From assembly GCA_046260765.1 (NCBI GenBank), contig JBHEOO010000003.1, positions 54,871 to 118,870 on the forward strand: a stretch of DNA of 64,000 nt, given 5' to 3'. The notes beneath the pieces were generated by a model. It was not told where the DNA came from and ran no database searches. It was given only the letters and a program-made list of their open reading frames with translations. A program made the position numbers and the translations under genes. This DNA is from Chromatocurvus sp046260765. Lineage in GTDB: Bacteria > Pseudomonadota > Gammaproteobacteria > Pseudomonadales > Halieaceae. Positions 24,275-33,277 of this stretch are shown here, piece by piece; within the stretch, counting starts at the first letter, position 1; every line of letters begins with the position of its first letter.

Positions 24275-24289
24275 GTATGATAATGATAC
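24275..24289. promoter_or_regulatory. Fur-box-like sequence
   Basis: GTATGATAATGATAC contains GATAATGATA, two of the hexamers of the classical Fur site, but not the full 19-bp dyad. It lies between the DUF4168 and kinase genes. It may be a partial Fur site or chance. Confidence 0.3.
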
Positions 24290-24409
24290 GCATGGATGAT
24301 TTTAAGACGCACATTTTGAGACACCTCCCCGCACACTCCTGTTGGCTATTGACTGGGCACCTCCATCGGGTGATCCATCGATCGCTTGCAGCAGTTAGGA
24401 GGCCTTCGC

Positions 24410-25882
24410 GTGACTGAAGCAATCTCTGCCAGGACCAGTCAGCGCAGCAGTAACACCTACGATCTGCGACGGGCCATGCTGCTGGGCATACTGGCACCCA
24501 TCGCACTGCTGTCGGCGATTCTCGTCCTGGTGGTGGCTCTCTGGGCCGAGCGCTCACTCGAGGCGCGCTTGCAGGGCGAGATAAAACTGATCGCCCGCGC
24601 AGTTGCCCCTTCGATCAGCACACGTCTCGGTGAGGGTGACATCCGGGGTATACGTGACAGCCTCAGCTCATTGTTCAGCATTCGACGGGTATACGGTGCT
24701 GCCGTCTATAATGTCGGCGGCGAGCTGCTGGTGGCCGCCGGGACGGCAGATAACACGCTGCGAGGTAGCCCCGCTGCGTCAGGCGTGGTTGCCAGCGGGC
24801 AGGACGAGGGTGGTTACCGCGAAGTTGATGGGCAGACGGTGTACGCCTACTTCACGCCTCTTCTGGATCGTGAAGGGCGTATCCAGGGCCTGCTGCAGAT
24901 GACGCGACAGCGTCAGGAAATCACCGACGCCCTCAAGCGCCTGCACCTCACAGCCTGGTCTATCTGGTCTTTCGCTGTTTTCGCCGCCATTGTTATCACG
25001 CTTCAGCTGTACAGGCGACTGATTGGCACTCGCGTTGCCACGCTACTTGCATCCATTGATGCTTTTGCCCGCGGTGAACGTGAGCTGAAGCTTTCTATTC
25101 GCGCGCCACGCGAATTCGCAGACATTGGAGACAGCCTGAACAGCATGGCGCGCGCAACCCGGGAAGCAGAAAAAGCCCTCACGACAAAGCAGAACGAAGA
25201 GCGGGCACTGCAACGGCGGCTCGACCAGTCCGAACGTGCCGCCGAGATCGGGCGCGTCGCTGAAGGCCTGGCGCATGAACTGGGTGCACCGCTGACCGTC
25301 ATCGACGGTCGCGTGCGCCAGATGGAGCGCAGGCCGGATGCCGCCGGCGCTGCGGCAGCAATGCACGAAGTCCGACAGCAGGTGCAGCGCATGGGCAACA
25401 TTGTCAGGCAGCTGCTCAGCTATGCACGCCGCGAGAACGCCGGACACAATGCCATTGATCTGGACACCCTTGTCACCAGAGTCTGTGAGAGCAGTGCGAC
25501 GGATACCCCGCAGCCCACGCTGCACTGCTCTAGCCAGGCTGTGGTTCAAGGCGACAGGGTGCGCATCGAAATGGCTGTCGCAAACCTCGTCCGCAACGCT
25601 CAGCGCCACGCAGCGTCGTCGGTATGGGTTAATGTGGAATGCAATGGCGGTAAAGCACTTGTCCGCGTCGAGGATGATGGCCCCGGCGTCACCGCAGACG
25701 ATGAAGCAGACATCTTCAAACCGTTTTTCTCGCGCGAACCCACGGGCAATGGATCGGGTCTGGGGCTGGCTATCGTCAACAATATCATGCAGGAACACGA
25801 CGGCAGCGTTAGCTATGGCCGCGGCAGCCGCGGCGCGATATTCGAGCTGACATTTCCCGCAGCAAAAGGTGAGGTGCAGTAG
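24410..25882 (+). CDS. Sensor histidine kinase
   Basis: A 490-residue membrane kinase. Two helices (about residues 25-45 and 180-205) bracket a periplasmic domain of about 135 residues that resembles a Cache-like sensor (GVVASGQDEGGYREVDG, VYAYFTPLLDREG). A HAMP-like linker follows, then the dimerisation box GLAHELGAPLTVI with histidine 289, the N box NLVRNAQRHA, and the ATP lid motifs VEDDGPGV and GNGSGLGLAI. The start is GTG at 24410 with AGGAGG seven bases before it; an upstream ATG would waste this site. Its stop shares one base with the start of the response regulator gene, so the two proteins are made together. The signal is unknown. Confidence 0.93.
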   Translation: MTEAISARTSQRSSNTYDLRRAMLLGILAPIALLSAILVLVVALWAERSLEARLQGEIKLIARAVAPSISTRLGEGDIRGIRDSLSSLFSIRRVYGAAVYNVGGELLVAAGTADNTLRGSPAASGVVASGQDEGGYREVDGQTVYAYFTPLLDREGRIQGLLQMTRQRQEITDALKRLHLTAWSIWSFAVFAAIVITLQLYRRLIGTRVATLLASIDAFARGERELKLSIRAPREFADIGDSLNSMARATREAEKALTTKQNEERALQRRLDQSERAAEIGRVAEGLAHELGAPLTVIDGRVRQMERRPDAAGAAAAMHEVRQQVQRMGNIVRQLLSYARRENAGHNAIDLDTLVTRVCESSATDTPQPTLHCSSQAVVQGDRVRIEMAVANLVRNAQRHAASSVWVNVECNGGKALVRVEDDGPGVTADDEADIFKPFFSREPTGNGSGLGLAIVNNIMQEHDGSVSYGRGSRGAIFELTFPAAKGEVQ

Positions 25883-27255
25883 TGAAACGGCGGGTTTTAC
25901 TGGTTGAGGACGATGCGGCACTGCTGCGCCTGATCCGCGACGAGCTGGATGCCGAGGGCTATCTCGTGGGAGAGGCAACCTCGGTTGCTATTGCGCGACA
26001 ACAGCTGGCGGAAAAGGTCTTCGACCTGGTTGTGACGGACCTGCGCCTGCCCGACGGCACCGGGCATGACGTTCTGGAGGCAGCGCGGCAGTCCGAGCCG
26101 CGCCCGGCATGCCTGGTCATCACCGCATTTGGCAGCGTCAGCGATGCCGTGGCGGCGCTGAAAAAGGGTGCGGATGACTTTCTGACGAAGCCTCTGGAGA
26201 TGGATCACTTTCTGCTGAGCGTCGACCGACTCATCGAGCAGTCATTCCTGCGCCGTGACTACGCGCGATTGAAAGAGGTCATACAGAGCAGAGACAACCA
26301 CGGGATTACCGGCAACAGCGCGCAGATTCAACGGCTCAGAGAACAGATTACGGTCATTGCGGCCACAGACGGGCCCGTGCTGGTCACCGGTGAAAGCGGA
26401 ACAGGAAAGGAGCTGGTGGCGCGCAGCCTGCATGTCCAGAGCGGGCGTCGCGACGGACCCTTTGTGGCAATCAACTGTGCCGGCATCCCGGGAGAGCTGA
26501 TTGAGAGCGAGCTCTTCGGCCATGAAGCGGGCGCCTTTACCGATGCCAAGAAGAAACACGCCGGCATTTTCCGGCAGGCAAGCGGTGGCACGCTGTTGCT
26601 CGACGAAATCGGGGAGATGCCGCTCACGCTGCAGGCCAAGTTGCTGCGCGTGCTGCAGGAGGGCAGTGTGCGGTCAATCGGCGCCTCCGGGGAACAGGCG
26701 GTGGATGTCCGGGTAGTCGCAGCGACCCACCGCAACGTCGAAGCGCTAGTGGCATCCGGAGCGTTTCGCGAGGACCTGTATTACCGGCTCGAGACCTTCA
26801 AGCTCGAGGTACCCCCGCTTCGCGCCAGACATGGCGATGTGGAACTGCTCGCCTATCTGTTTTTACGCCAGCATGCGAGCGCGACAGGACGCGACATCGA
26901 TGGCTTTGATCCAGCCGCTCTGGATACGCTGAATGCCTACGCCTTCCCCGGCAACGTCAGAGAACTGTCGAACATTATCGAGCGTGCAGTGGCGTTCTGC
27001 CAGGGCACCCTCATCAGCGTCGGGGATCTACCGGGGCGGATATTGGAAAGTCAGGGTGAATCTTCGACAGGGCAGGATTCCGACACCCGGGAAGACGGCA
27101 AGGAGACCTTGTTTGATGACCTTCCCACGCTCGACGTCCTGCAGCGCCGCTATGCGCGGCAGGTGCTGGAAAGAACAGATGGCAACAAGCAGCAGGCCGC
27201 GGCGATACTGGGCGTTACACGCAGCACGCTGTACCGGTGGCTGGCCCAGGAATAA
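25882..27255 (+). CDS. Sigma54-dependent response regulator, NtrC family
   Basis: A 457-residue activator with three domains: receiver (acidic pair D10/D11, phosphorylation site D53 in VVTDLRLPDG, then ITAFGS and FLTKPLE), AAA+ (Walker A VTGESGTGKELVAR, Walker B GGTLLLDEIGEMP), and a Fis-type helix-turn-helix at the C terminus (NKQQAAAILGVTRSTLYRWL). The loop that touches sigma54 reads GAFTDA at residues 217-222 instead of GAFTGA. That change is found in some family members and need not abolish activity. The start is GTG. The kinase in front is the cognate partner, and the sigma54 promoter 1.7 kb upstream in front of DUF4168 is the obvious target. Confidence 0.95.
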   Translation: MKRRVLLVEDDAALLRLIRDELDAEGYLVGEATSVAIARQQLAEKVFDLVVTDLRLPDGTGHDVLEAARQSEPRPACLVITAFGSVSDAVAALKKGADDFLTKPLEMDHFLLSVDRLIEQSFLRRDYARLKEVIQSRDNHGITGNSAQIQRLREQITVIAATDGPVLVTGESGTGKELVARSLHVQSGRRDGPFVAINCAGIPGELIESELFGHEAGAFTDAKKKHAGIFRQASGGTLLLDEIGEMPLTLQAKLLRVLQEGSVRSIGASGEQAVDVRVVAATHRNVEALVASGAFREDLYYRLETFKLEVPPLRARHGDVELLAYLFLRQHASATGRDIDGFDPAALDTLNAYAFPGNVRELSNIIERAVAFCQGTLISVGDLPGRILESQGESSTGQDSDTREDGKETLFDDLPTLDVLQRRYARQVLERTDGNKQQAAAILGVTRSTLYRWLAQE

Positions 27256-27304
27256 CCTGGAGCGCTAGAGATCCTACCGGCGCAAAAACAGACCGCGATC
27301 GACG

Positions 27305-27790
27305 TCACGCGGCGGCGCGGCGCCGCTGGAAACGTGGACGCCAGACACCGAGCACGACATTCACTATAGCGATGGCAAGAACCACCCAGACCGAGTTCCA
27401 CTCCGCCTGCATCGCCTGTCCCAGCAGTGCCGGATCTACCTCTCCCGCCAGTGCCCGCGCGCTGAGTTCTGCCTCCTTCTGCGCCGGACCCTGCACGGTG
27501 ATCAGCGTGCCCTCGAACATGGAAATGCCCAGCGCCAGCTTGAGCCAGGCCCAGCCCATGTTATGGAACGCCGGCGTCATGGACATCGCCAACAGACCGC
27601 TGACCAGGGTAATGGCGAGGGATGGCAGCAGTATCCACTCAGCCAGCGCTCCCATGGCGCCGCGCAGCACGGCATACTCAGACAGCGATGAAGGCGCAGG
27701 GAGCTGTGACAACAGCACGATCTGCGCTGCCAGCGCGCCTGTCAGGCCGATGGCTCCAATCGTATGAAGAAATTTCAGTGTGCGTCGCAT
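27305..27790 (-). CDS. DUF2269-like integral membrane protein
   Basis: A 161-residue protein with four membrane helices; the N-terminal LKFLHTIGAIGLTGALAAQI, the central EWILLPSLAITLVSGLLAM and the last helix VWVVLAIAIVNVVLGVWRPR fit the DUF2269 pattern of small inner-membrane proteins. A conserved histidine sits in the first helix. No function is known for the family. It is convergent with the response regulator gene, 49 bp away, and divergent from speA; nothing ties it to either. Confidence 0.7.
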   Translation of the reverse strand: MRRTLKFLHTIGAIGLTGALAAQIVLLSQLPAPSSLSEYAVLRGAMGALAEWILLPSLAITLVSGLLAMSMTPAFHNMGWAWLKLALGISMFEGTLITVQGPAQKEAELSARALAGEVDPALLGQAMQAEWNSVWVVLAIAIVNVVLGVWRPRFQRRRAAA

Positions 27791-28014
27791 GGTCTAGTGA
27801 TCGCTGCTCTTTTTGGACGGCTATGATACCCAAAACGGGCTGTTGATGGATGCACCCCGACAGGCACCAATTGCGCGGGCCACTGGCCACCGGCTAACCT
27901 CCGTTCGCGACTGTCAGGCAGGGCATCGGGCAAGGCAAGAGTTGCGCAAAATACACGTTTTCAATACTTTGCATTGTCCGGACGAAGTATCCACACTCTG
28001 CAACCTCACCGCTC

Positions 28015-29970
28015 ATGGGAAGCCCAGTCACTATGCCCCAGAATCAGTCAATCACTCCCTTTACGCCCGCCGCGACACCAGATTGGAGCGCACAGGACAG
28101 CGCGTCACTGTATGGCGTGGGCGACTGGGGCGCCGACTACTTCAACGTCGACGACGACGGCAGGCTGCGAGTCCAGGTTCCCGGCCAGGACGTCAGTGTT
28201 CCGATCGTGGATATTGTCGAGGCCATGCAGCTGCGCGGGCTGGAAATGCCGGTGGTGCTGCGGATCGAGAACCTTCTCGATCATCGCATCAGCGAAATCA
28301 ACACGGCGTTCCAGCGCGCCATAGAAAGTAGCGGCTACAAAAATCATTACCGCGGCGTTTTCCCGATCAAGGTCAATCAGCAATGCCATGTCATCGAGGA
28401 GATTGCCGACTTCGGCCAGCGCTATCATCACGGACTGGAAGCGGGCAGCAAAGCCGAGCTGATTATCGCGCTGAGTCAGCTGCGCGACCGAGACAGCCTG
28501 ATCATCTGCAATGGCTATAAAGATCGTGAGTTTATTGAGCTCGGACTGTATGCGCGCCAGATAGGCATACAGTGCTTTTTCGTTCTGGAGACCCGCTCAG
28601 AACTGGATATTGTGATCGAGTGCAGCAAACGTCTCGGCATCGACCCACTGATCGGTACGCGTATCCGCCTGGCGTCGATGGTGGAGGGGCACTGGAACGA
28701 GGACAGCGGTGACCGCTCGATATTCGGCCTCTCCACGGAATCGTTGATCAGCGTGATAGAAACGCTGAAAGAGCAAGAAATGCTGCACTGCCTGCAGCTT
28801 CTGCACTGCCATCTGGGCTCGCAGATACCGAATATCCGCAATATACGCTCGGGGGTGCTGGAGGCCTGCCGGTTCTACGCAGGCATGGTTGCCGAGGGCG
28901 CACCCATGGGCTTTCTCGACGTGGGGGGTGGTCTGGCCGTCGATTACCAGGGTCTGCGCAGCAACGAGACCCACAGCATGAACTACGGACTCGACGAGTA
29001 CTGCATCAATGTCATCGAGACCCTGCAGGAATCGCTGGACGCCGAGGACATCTCCCATCCGGTGCTGATCTCGGAGTCAGGCAGGGCCCTTGTCGCCTAC
29101 TCATCCATGCTGCTGTTCAACGTTCTCGATGTGCGGGACCACCGACCGGGCCCGCTACCTGCGACACTGGAGGATGACGCACATGATCTCATCGCCAACC
29201 TGCACAGCGTGCTGGCCAATGTCCACGTGGACAATCTGCAGGAGTGCTACAACGATGCCATCTACTACCGCGATGAACTGCGTGAGATGTTTCACCGCGG
29301 CATGGCGTCCATGCGTGAGCGGGCGCAGGCGGAAAACTACGCGCTGGGAATTTTCGAGAGAGTCGCCGCCCTGCTGCCAGAAGCGCGCCGGGTGTCTCCG
29401 GAGCTGAGTCACCTTCCGGTGATGCTCGCCGATATCTACTACGGCAACTTCAGCCTGTTTCAGTCACTCCCCGACATCTGGGCCATAGATCAGCTATTTC
29501 CGATCATGCCCATCCACCGGCTCGAGGAGAAGCCCGAGAGACAGGCAGTCATCGCGGACATCACCTGTGACTGCGACGGCAAGATAGATCGCTTTTCCTA
29601 TCTCGGAGACACGCACAGCACACTGCCCCTGCATCCACTGGTCGAGAACGACGAGTACTATCTCGGCGTGTTCCTGGTTGGCGCTTACCAGGAAACCCTC
29701 GGTGACCTGCACAACCTGTTTGGCGATACCAATGTCGTCAGCGTGCATATCGAACCGGACGGGACCTTCGAGTTCGTTCGGGAATTCCACGGCGACAGCA
29801 TCGCCGACGTGCTGTCATACGTGGAATATGAACCCAAGAATGTCCTCGAACAGTTTCGCAGGGTAGCAGAGCGGGCGGTGCGCGACGGTCGCATCAACGT
29901 TGAGGAGCGCCAGAACATGCTGCGCGCTTTTCGCGACAGCCTGAACGGTTATACCTATTTCGAACGCTGA
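28015..29970 (+). CDS. speA: Biosynthetic arginine decarboxylase
   Basis: A 651-residue PLP enzyme that aligns with E. coli SpeA over its full length: FPIKVNQQ carries the PLP lysine, GLEAGSKAEL and ICNGYKDREFIELGL follow, then LLHCHLGSQIPNIRNI, FLDVGGGLAVDY, ESGRALVAY, and in the second half VNFSLFQSLPD-like YGNFSLFQSLPDIWAIDQLFPI and ITCDCDGKIDRF. It converts arginine to agmatine and CO2 and is the entry step of this polyamine cluster. ATG at 28015 or 28033 are both possible; the second has GGAAG at a fair distance. The 224 bp upstream hold no clear promoter that I would defend. The next gene starts 49 bp downstream with its own AAGGAG. Confidence 0.96.
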   Translation: MGSPVTMPQNQSITPFTPAATPDWSAQDSASLYGVGDWGADYFNVDDDGRLRVQVPGQDVSVPIVDIVEAMQLRGLEMPVVLRIENLLDHRISEINTAFQRAIESSGYKNHYRGVFPIKVNQQCHVIEEIADFGQRYHHGLEAGSKAELIIALSQLRDRDSLIICNGYKDREFIELGLYARQIGIQCFFVLETRSELDIVIECSKRLGIDPLIGTRIRLASMVEGHWNEDSGDRSIFGLSTESLISVIETLKEQEMLHCLQLLHCHLGSQIPNIRNIRSGVLEACRFYAGMVAEGAPMGFLDVGGGLAVDYQGLRSNETHSMNYGLDEYCINVIETLQESLDAEDISHPVLISESGRALVAYSSMLLFNVLDVRDHRPGPLPATLEDDAHDLIANLHSVLANVHVDNLQECYNDAIYYRDELREMFHRGMASMRERAQAENYALGIFERVAALLPEARRVSPELSHLPVMLADIYYGNFSLFQSLPDIWAIDQLFPIMPIHRLEEKPERQAVIADITCDCDGKIDRFSYLGDTHSTLPLHPLVENDEYYLGVFLVGAYQETLGDLHNLFGDTNVVSVHIEPDGTFEFVREFHGDSIADVLSYVEYEPKNVLEQFRRVAERAVRDGRINVEERQNMLRAFRDSLNGYTYFER

Positions 29971-30019
29971 TACTTGCGTCCGCGTACAGTCAAGAGACAG
30001 TCAAGCAAGGAGACACAGT

Positions 30020-31219
30020 ATGTCGAAAGTCGTGATTATCGGCGCGGGTGGCGTGGGCGGCGTCGTCGCCCACAAATGTGCGCAGCTGCCGGAGGTTTTC
30101 AGCGACATCCTGCTCGCCAGCCGCACGGAGTCCAAGTGCAAGGCCATTGCCGCGCAGATCGAGGGTCCCATCCGCACGGCACAGATAGACGCCGACGATG
30201 TTCCCGCGTTGACCGCGCTGCTCAAGTCGGAGAATCCGGCGCTGGTGATCAACGTCGCCCTGCCCTATCAGGACTTGACTATCATGGATGCCTGCCTCGC
30301 CGCCGGCGTCGACTACCTCGATACCGCCAACTACGAGCCGCTGGATACTGCAAAATTTGAATATAGCTGGCAGTGGGCCTATCGCGAGCGCTTCGAGCAA
30401 GCTGACCGCATGGCACTGCTTGGCAGTGGCTTCGATCCGGGCGCCACCAACGTGTTCACCGCCTACCTCGCCAAACATTACTTCGACGACATTCATGAAC
30501 TCGACATTATCGACGTCAACGGCGGCGACCACGGCTACCCCTTCGCCACCAACTTCAATCCGGAAATCAACATCCGCGAAGTCACCGCGGAGTGCCGTCA
30601 TTGGGAAAACGGCGAATTCGTCACCACGCCGGCGATGTCGAGAAAAGCCAGCTTCACCTGCCCCGACGAGGTGGGCACCTTCACGATCTACCGAATGTAT
30701 CACGAAGAGCTCGAATCCCTGTCGGCAAATTTCCCGAGCCTGAAGCGCGCGCAGTTCTGGATGAGCTTCTCCGAGAATTACCTCAAGCACCTGGAGGTTC
30801 TGGGCAATGTCGGCATGACCGGTATTGAGCCGGTGGAATTTCAGGGCCAGCAGATCGTGCCGATTCAATTCCTCCGGCAGCTGCTGCCGGACCCATCAAC
30901 GCTCGGGCCGCGCACCCACGGCAAGACCTGCATCGGCTGCGTGGTGAAGGGAGTCAAGGACGGCAGGGAACGCACCATGTATCTCTACCAGATCAAGGAC
31001 CATCAGGACTGCTATCGCGAGGTGCAGTCACAGGGTATTTCCTATACCACCGGCGTTCCCGCCATGATCGGCGCCAAACTGATCCTCGAGGGGACCTGGC
31101 GCAAGGCGGGGGTGTGGAACATCGAACAGCTCGACCCCGATCCCTTCATGCAGGGCCTGAACGACTACGGCCTGCCCTGGCAGGTGACTGAACTGACCGA
31201 CTTCAGTCTGGACGATTGA
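30020..31219 (+). CDS. Carboxynorspermidine/carboxyspermidine dehydrogenase
   Basis: A 399-residue member of the saccharopine dehydrogenase superfamily. It starts with the Rossmann loop VVIIGAGGVGGVVAHKCAQ; YLDTANYEP, GSGFDPGATNVFTAYLAKH and IDVNGGDHGYPFATNFNPEI are the signature blocks of carboxynorspermidine synthase. The enzyme condenses aspartate semialdehyde with putrescine or diaminopropane and reduces the imine with NADPH to carboxyspermidine or carboxynorspermidine. AAGGAG precedes the ATG. Its neighbour encodes the matching decarboxylase two bases downstream, which makes the assignment firm. With speA and speB alongside, putrescine is the likely substrate and spermidine the product. 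Confidence 0.93.
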   Translation: MSKVVIIGAGGVGGVVAHKCAQLPEVFSDILLASRTESKCKAIAAQIEGPIRTAQIDADDVPALTALLKSENPALVINVALPYQDLTIMDACLAAGVDYLDTANYEPLDTAKFEYSWQWAYRERFEQADRMALLGSGFDPGATNVFTAYLAKHYFDDIHELDIIDVNGGDHGYPFATNFNPEINIREVTAECRHWENGEFVTTPAMSRKASFTCPDEVGTFTIYRMYHEELESLSANFPSLKRAQFWMSFSENYLKHLEVLGNVGMTGIEPVEFQGQQIVPIQFLRQLLPDPSTLGPRTHGKTCIGCVVKGVKDGRERTMYLYQIKDHQDCYREVQSQGISYTTGVPAMIGAKLILEGTWRKAGVWNIEQLDPDPFMQGLNDYGLPWQVTELTDFSLDD

Positions 31220-31220
31220 C

Positions 31221-32387
31221 GTGCTGTTGAGCGATTTTGACAGGCTGGATATCAGCGCCTTGCCCACGCCCTGCTATGTGGTGGATGAACAGGTTATACG
31301 GCGCAATCTGGATATACTGCACGATGTCGGCGAGCGCAGCGGTGCCCGCGTGCTGGCGGCACTCAAGGCCTTCTCAATGTGGTCGCTGGCGCCACTTTAC
31401 CGGGATCGGCTCTGGGGAACCTGCGCCAGCGGCCTGCACGAGGCCCGCCTGGGTGCTGAATGCTACGGCGGCGAGGTGCATGTCTACTCGGCCGCCTTTG
31501 GCGCACAGGACCTCGAAGAGGTCCTGACGTTTGCCGATCATGTGGTATTCAATTCCTGCAGCCAATGGCTGCGCTTTCGCGAACGCTGCCTGGCGGCGCA
31601 ACAGGCGCGGCCACAGCTGGCGTTCGGCCTGCGCATCAATCCCGAGCATTCCGAGGGAGCGACGCCGATCTACGATCCCTGCGCACCCGGGTCGCGCCTG
31701 GGCATACCCGAGGAGGAGCTTAGCGTAGAGGCACTCGAGGGCATTTCGGGACTGCACTTTCATACGCTTTGCGAACAGCCTTTTGAACCGCTCGCACGGA
31801 CCGTGGCGGCGGTGGAAGAACGCTTCGCGCACTGGCTGCCGCAGATGTCCTGGATCAACTTTGGGGGCGGCCACCACATTACCGCACCCGGTTATGACAT
31901 CGAGGGCCTCGTGGAGCTTATCCGGACATTCTCACACAGACACGACTGTCAGGTGTACCTGGAGCCGGGCGAGGCCGTTGCTATCGGCAGCGGCGTGCTG
32001 GTCACCGAGGTCCTCGATGTCATGCAGTCCGGCATGCACCACGCGATTGTGGATTGCTCCGCAACATGCCATATGCCGGACACGCTGGAAATGCCCTATC
32101 GCGCTGATATCAGCGATGCCGACCTGCCCGGTGTTCTTGCATACACCTATCGCATTGGCGGCCTTACCTGTCTGGCGGGTGACGTGATGGGCGACTACAG
32201 CTTCGCCCAGCCCCTGCGGGTCGGACAGCGACTGATGTTCGAGGACATGGCACATTACACCATGGTCAAGACCACAACGTTCAACGGTACACGCCTGCCG
32301 GCGATTGCCATCTGGGACTCCGATACCGGCGACCTGCGGGTGGTGAAAACCTTCGATTACACTGATTTCAGGGAACGTCTGTCATGA
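31221..32387 (+). CDS. nspC: Carboxynorspermidine/carboxyspermidine decarboxylase
   Basis: A 388-residue PLP decarboxylase of the alanine-racemase fold. LPTPCYVVDEQVIRRNL opens the protein, AALKAFSMW holds the PLP lysine, followed by GLRINPEHSEG, LHFHTLCEQ, INFGGGHHITAPGYD and the C-terminal VDCSATCHMPDTLEMPYR with the cysteine used in the active site. These match NspC, which removes CO2 from carboxynorspermidine or carboxyspermidine. The start is GTG at 31221, one base after the stop of the preceding gene; its own stop overlaps the start of speB by four bases (ATGA), so translation of the three genes is coupled. Confidence 0.95.
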   Translation: MLLSDFDRLDISALPTPCYVVDEQVIRRNLDILHDVGERSGARVLAALKAFSMWSLAPLYRDRLWGTCASGLHEARLGAECYGGEVHVYSAAFGAQDLEEVLTFADHVVFNSCSQWLRFRERCLAAQQARPQLAFGLRINPEHSEGATPIYDPCAPGSRLGIPEEELSVEALEGISGLHFHTLCEQPFEPLARTVAAVEERFAHWLPQMSWINFGGGHHITAPGYDIEGLVELIRTFSHRHDCQVYLEPGEAVAIGSGVLVTEVLDVMQSGMHHAIVDCSATCHMPDTLEMPYRADISDADLPGVLAYTYRIGGLTCLAGDVMGDYSFAQPLRVGQRLMFEDMAHYTMVKTTTFNGTRLPAIAIWDSDTGDLRVVKTFDYTDFRERLS

Positions 32388-33277
32388 GCAGCACCAGTAA
32401 GCCGACTGAATATCCGCACTTCCTTGGCTCGGAAATCGAGCAGGCGGATCCAGCCCGCGCAGCGATACACATATTGCCCGTGCCCTATGAAAAAACCGTC
32501 TCCTATGGCGGCGGCACCCGCAACGGGCCCTCCGCCATACTCGATGCCTCGTGGCAGCTCGAAACCTGGGACGGGCACAGTAGTCCCTGCGAGCGCGGCA
32601 TTCATACCTGTGCGCCCATTGACTGCAGCGGTGACGCGGATACCGTGATTGCCAGTATCGCCGCGGCGACCGCCGCCATCGTGCGCCACGGCGCGTTCCC
32701 GGTGGTATTCGGCGGCGAGCACACCGTGACCGGCGGCGTTCTCAAGGGGCTACGGGACGCGGGCTTCGATGATTTCGGCATTGTCCAGATCGATGCCCAC
32801 GCAGATTTGCGGGATGCGTATGAGGGCGACCCCCTGAGCCACGCGTCCGTCATGAAGCGGGCGGTTAATCTCGGCATCCCGATTTTTTCTCTGGGTGTGC
32901 GTGCGTTCTGTAAAGAAGAACGCGATGCGCGCCTGGCGCATGGGGTACACCACCTCGATGCCGAGCAACTGGTCCCGGACAACATCAGCAGCTTTACCCT
33001 GCCCGATGACTTTCCCGCAAAAGTATTTTTCACGCTGGATATAGATGGCATGGACCCTGCAGTGTTCCCGTCTACCGGGACACCCGTGCCCGGCGGTCTT
33101 GGCTGGTACCAGTCGTTGGGTTTGTTCGAGTCGGTTGCCGCGCAGCGGCAGATCATCGGTTTCGATATCATGGAGTTCTCCCCTATTCCGGGCTTCCATG
33201 CCTATGATTTTGCCGCGGCACTGCTTACTTACAAAATGCTTGGCATCTGCGAACGCTATGGTCACCTGCCGGACTGA
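32384..33277 (+). CDS. speB: Agmatinase
   Basis: A 297-residue ureohydrolase. The metal-binding motifs are present: GGEHTVT (GGDHS in most members), DAHADLRD, and LDIDGMDPA. Asp-to-Glu in the first motif is seen in some agmatinases. The enzyme splits agmatine to putrescine and urea and completes the route from arginine. The N-terminal YEKTVSYGGGTRNGPSAILDAS is typical of the agmatinase branch rather than arginase or formiminoglutamase. The start overlaps nspC by four bases, and the end overlaps the probable modA start by 20 bases. Confidence 0.92.
   Translation: MSSTSKPTEYPHFLGSEIEQADPARAAIHILPVPYEKTVSYGGGTRNGPSAILDASWQLETWDGHSSPCERGIHTCAPIDCSGDADTVIASIAAATAAIVRHGAFPVVFGGEHTVTGGVLKGLRDAGFDDFGIVQIDAHADLRDAYEGDPLSHASVMKRAVNLGIPIFSLGVRAFCKEERDARLAHGVHHLDAEQLVPDNISSFTLPDDFPAKVFFTLDIDGMDPAVFPSTGTPVPGGLGWYQSLGLFESVAAQRQIIGFDIMEFSPIPGFHAYDFAAALLTYKMLGICERYGHLPD

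Noticed and set aside
24275..24289. Iron control of the kinase operon through a Fur box.
   Set aside because: Only half of the Fur dyad is present and no iron-related gene is near; listed as a weak site only.
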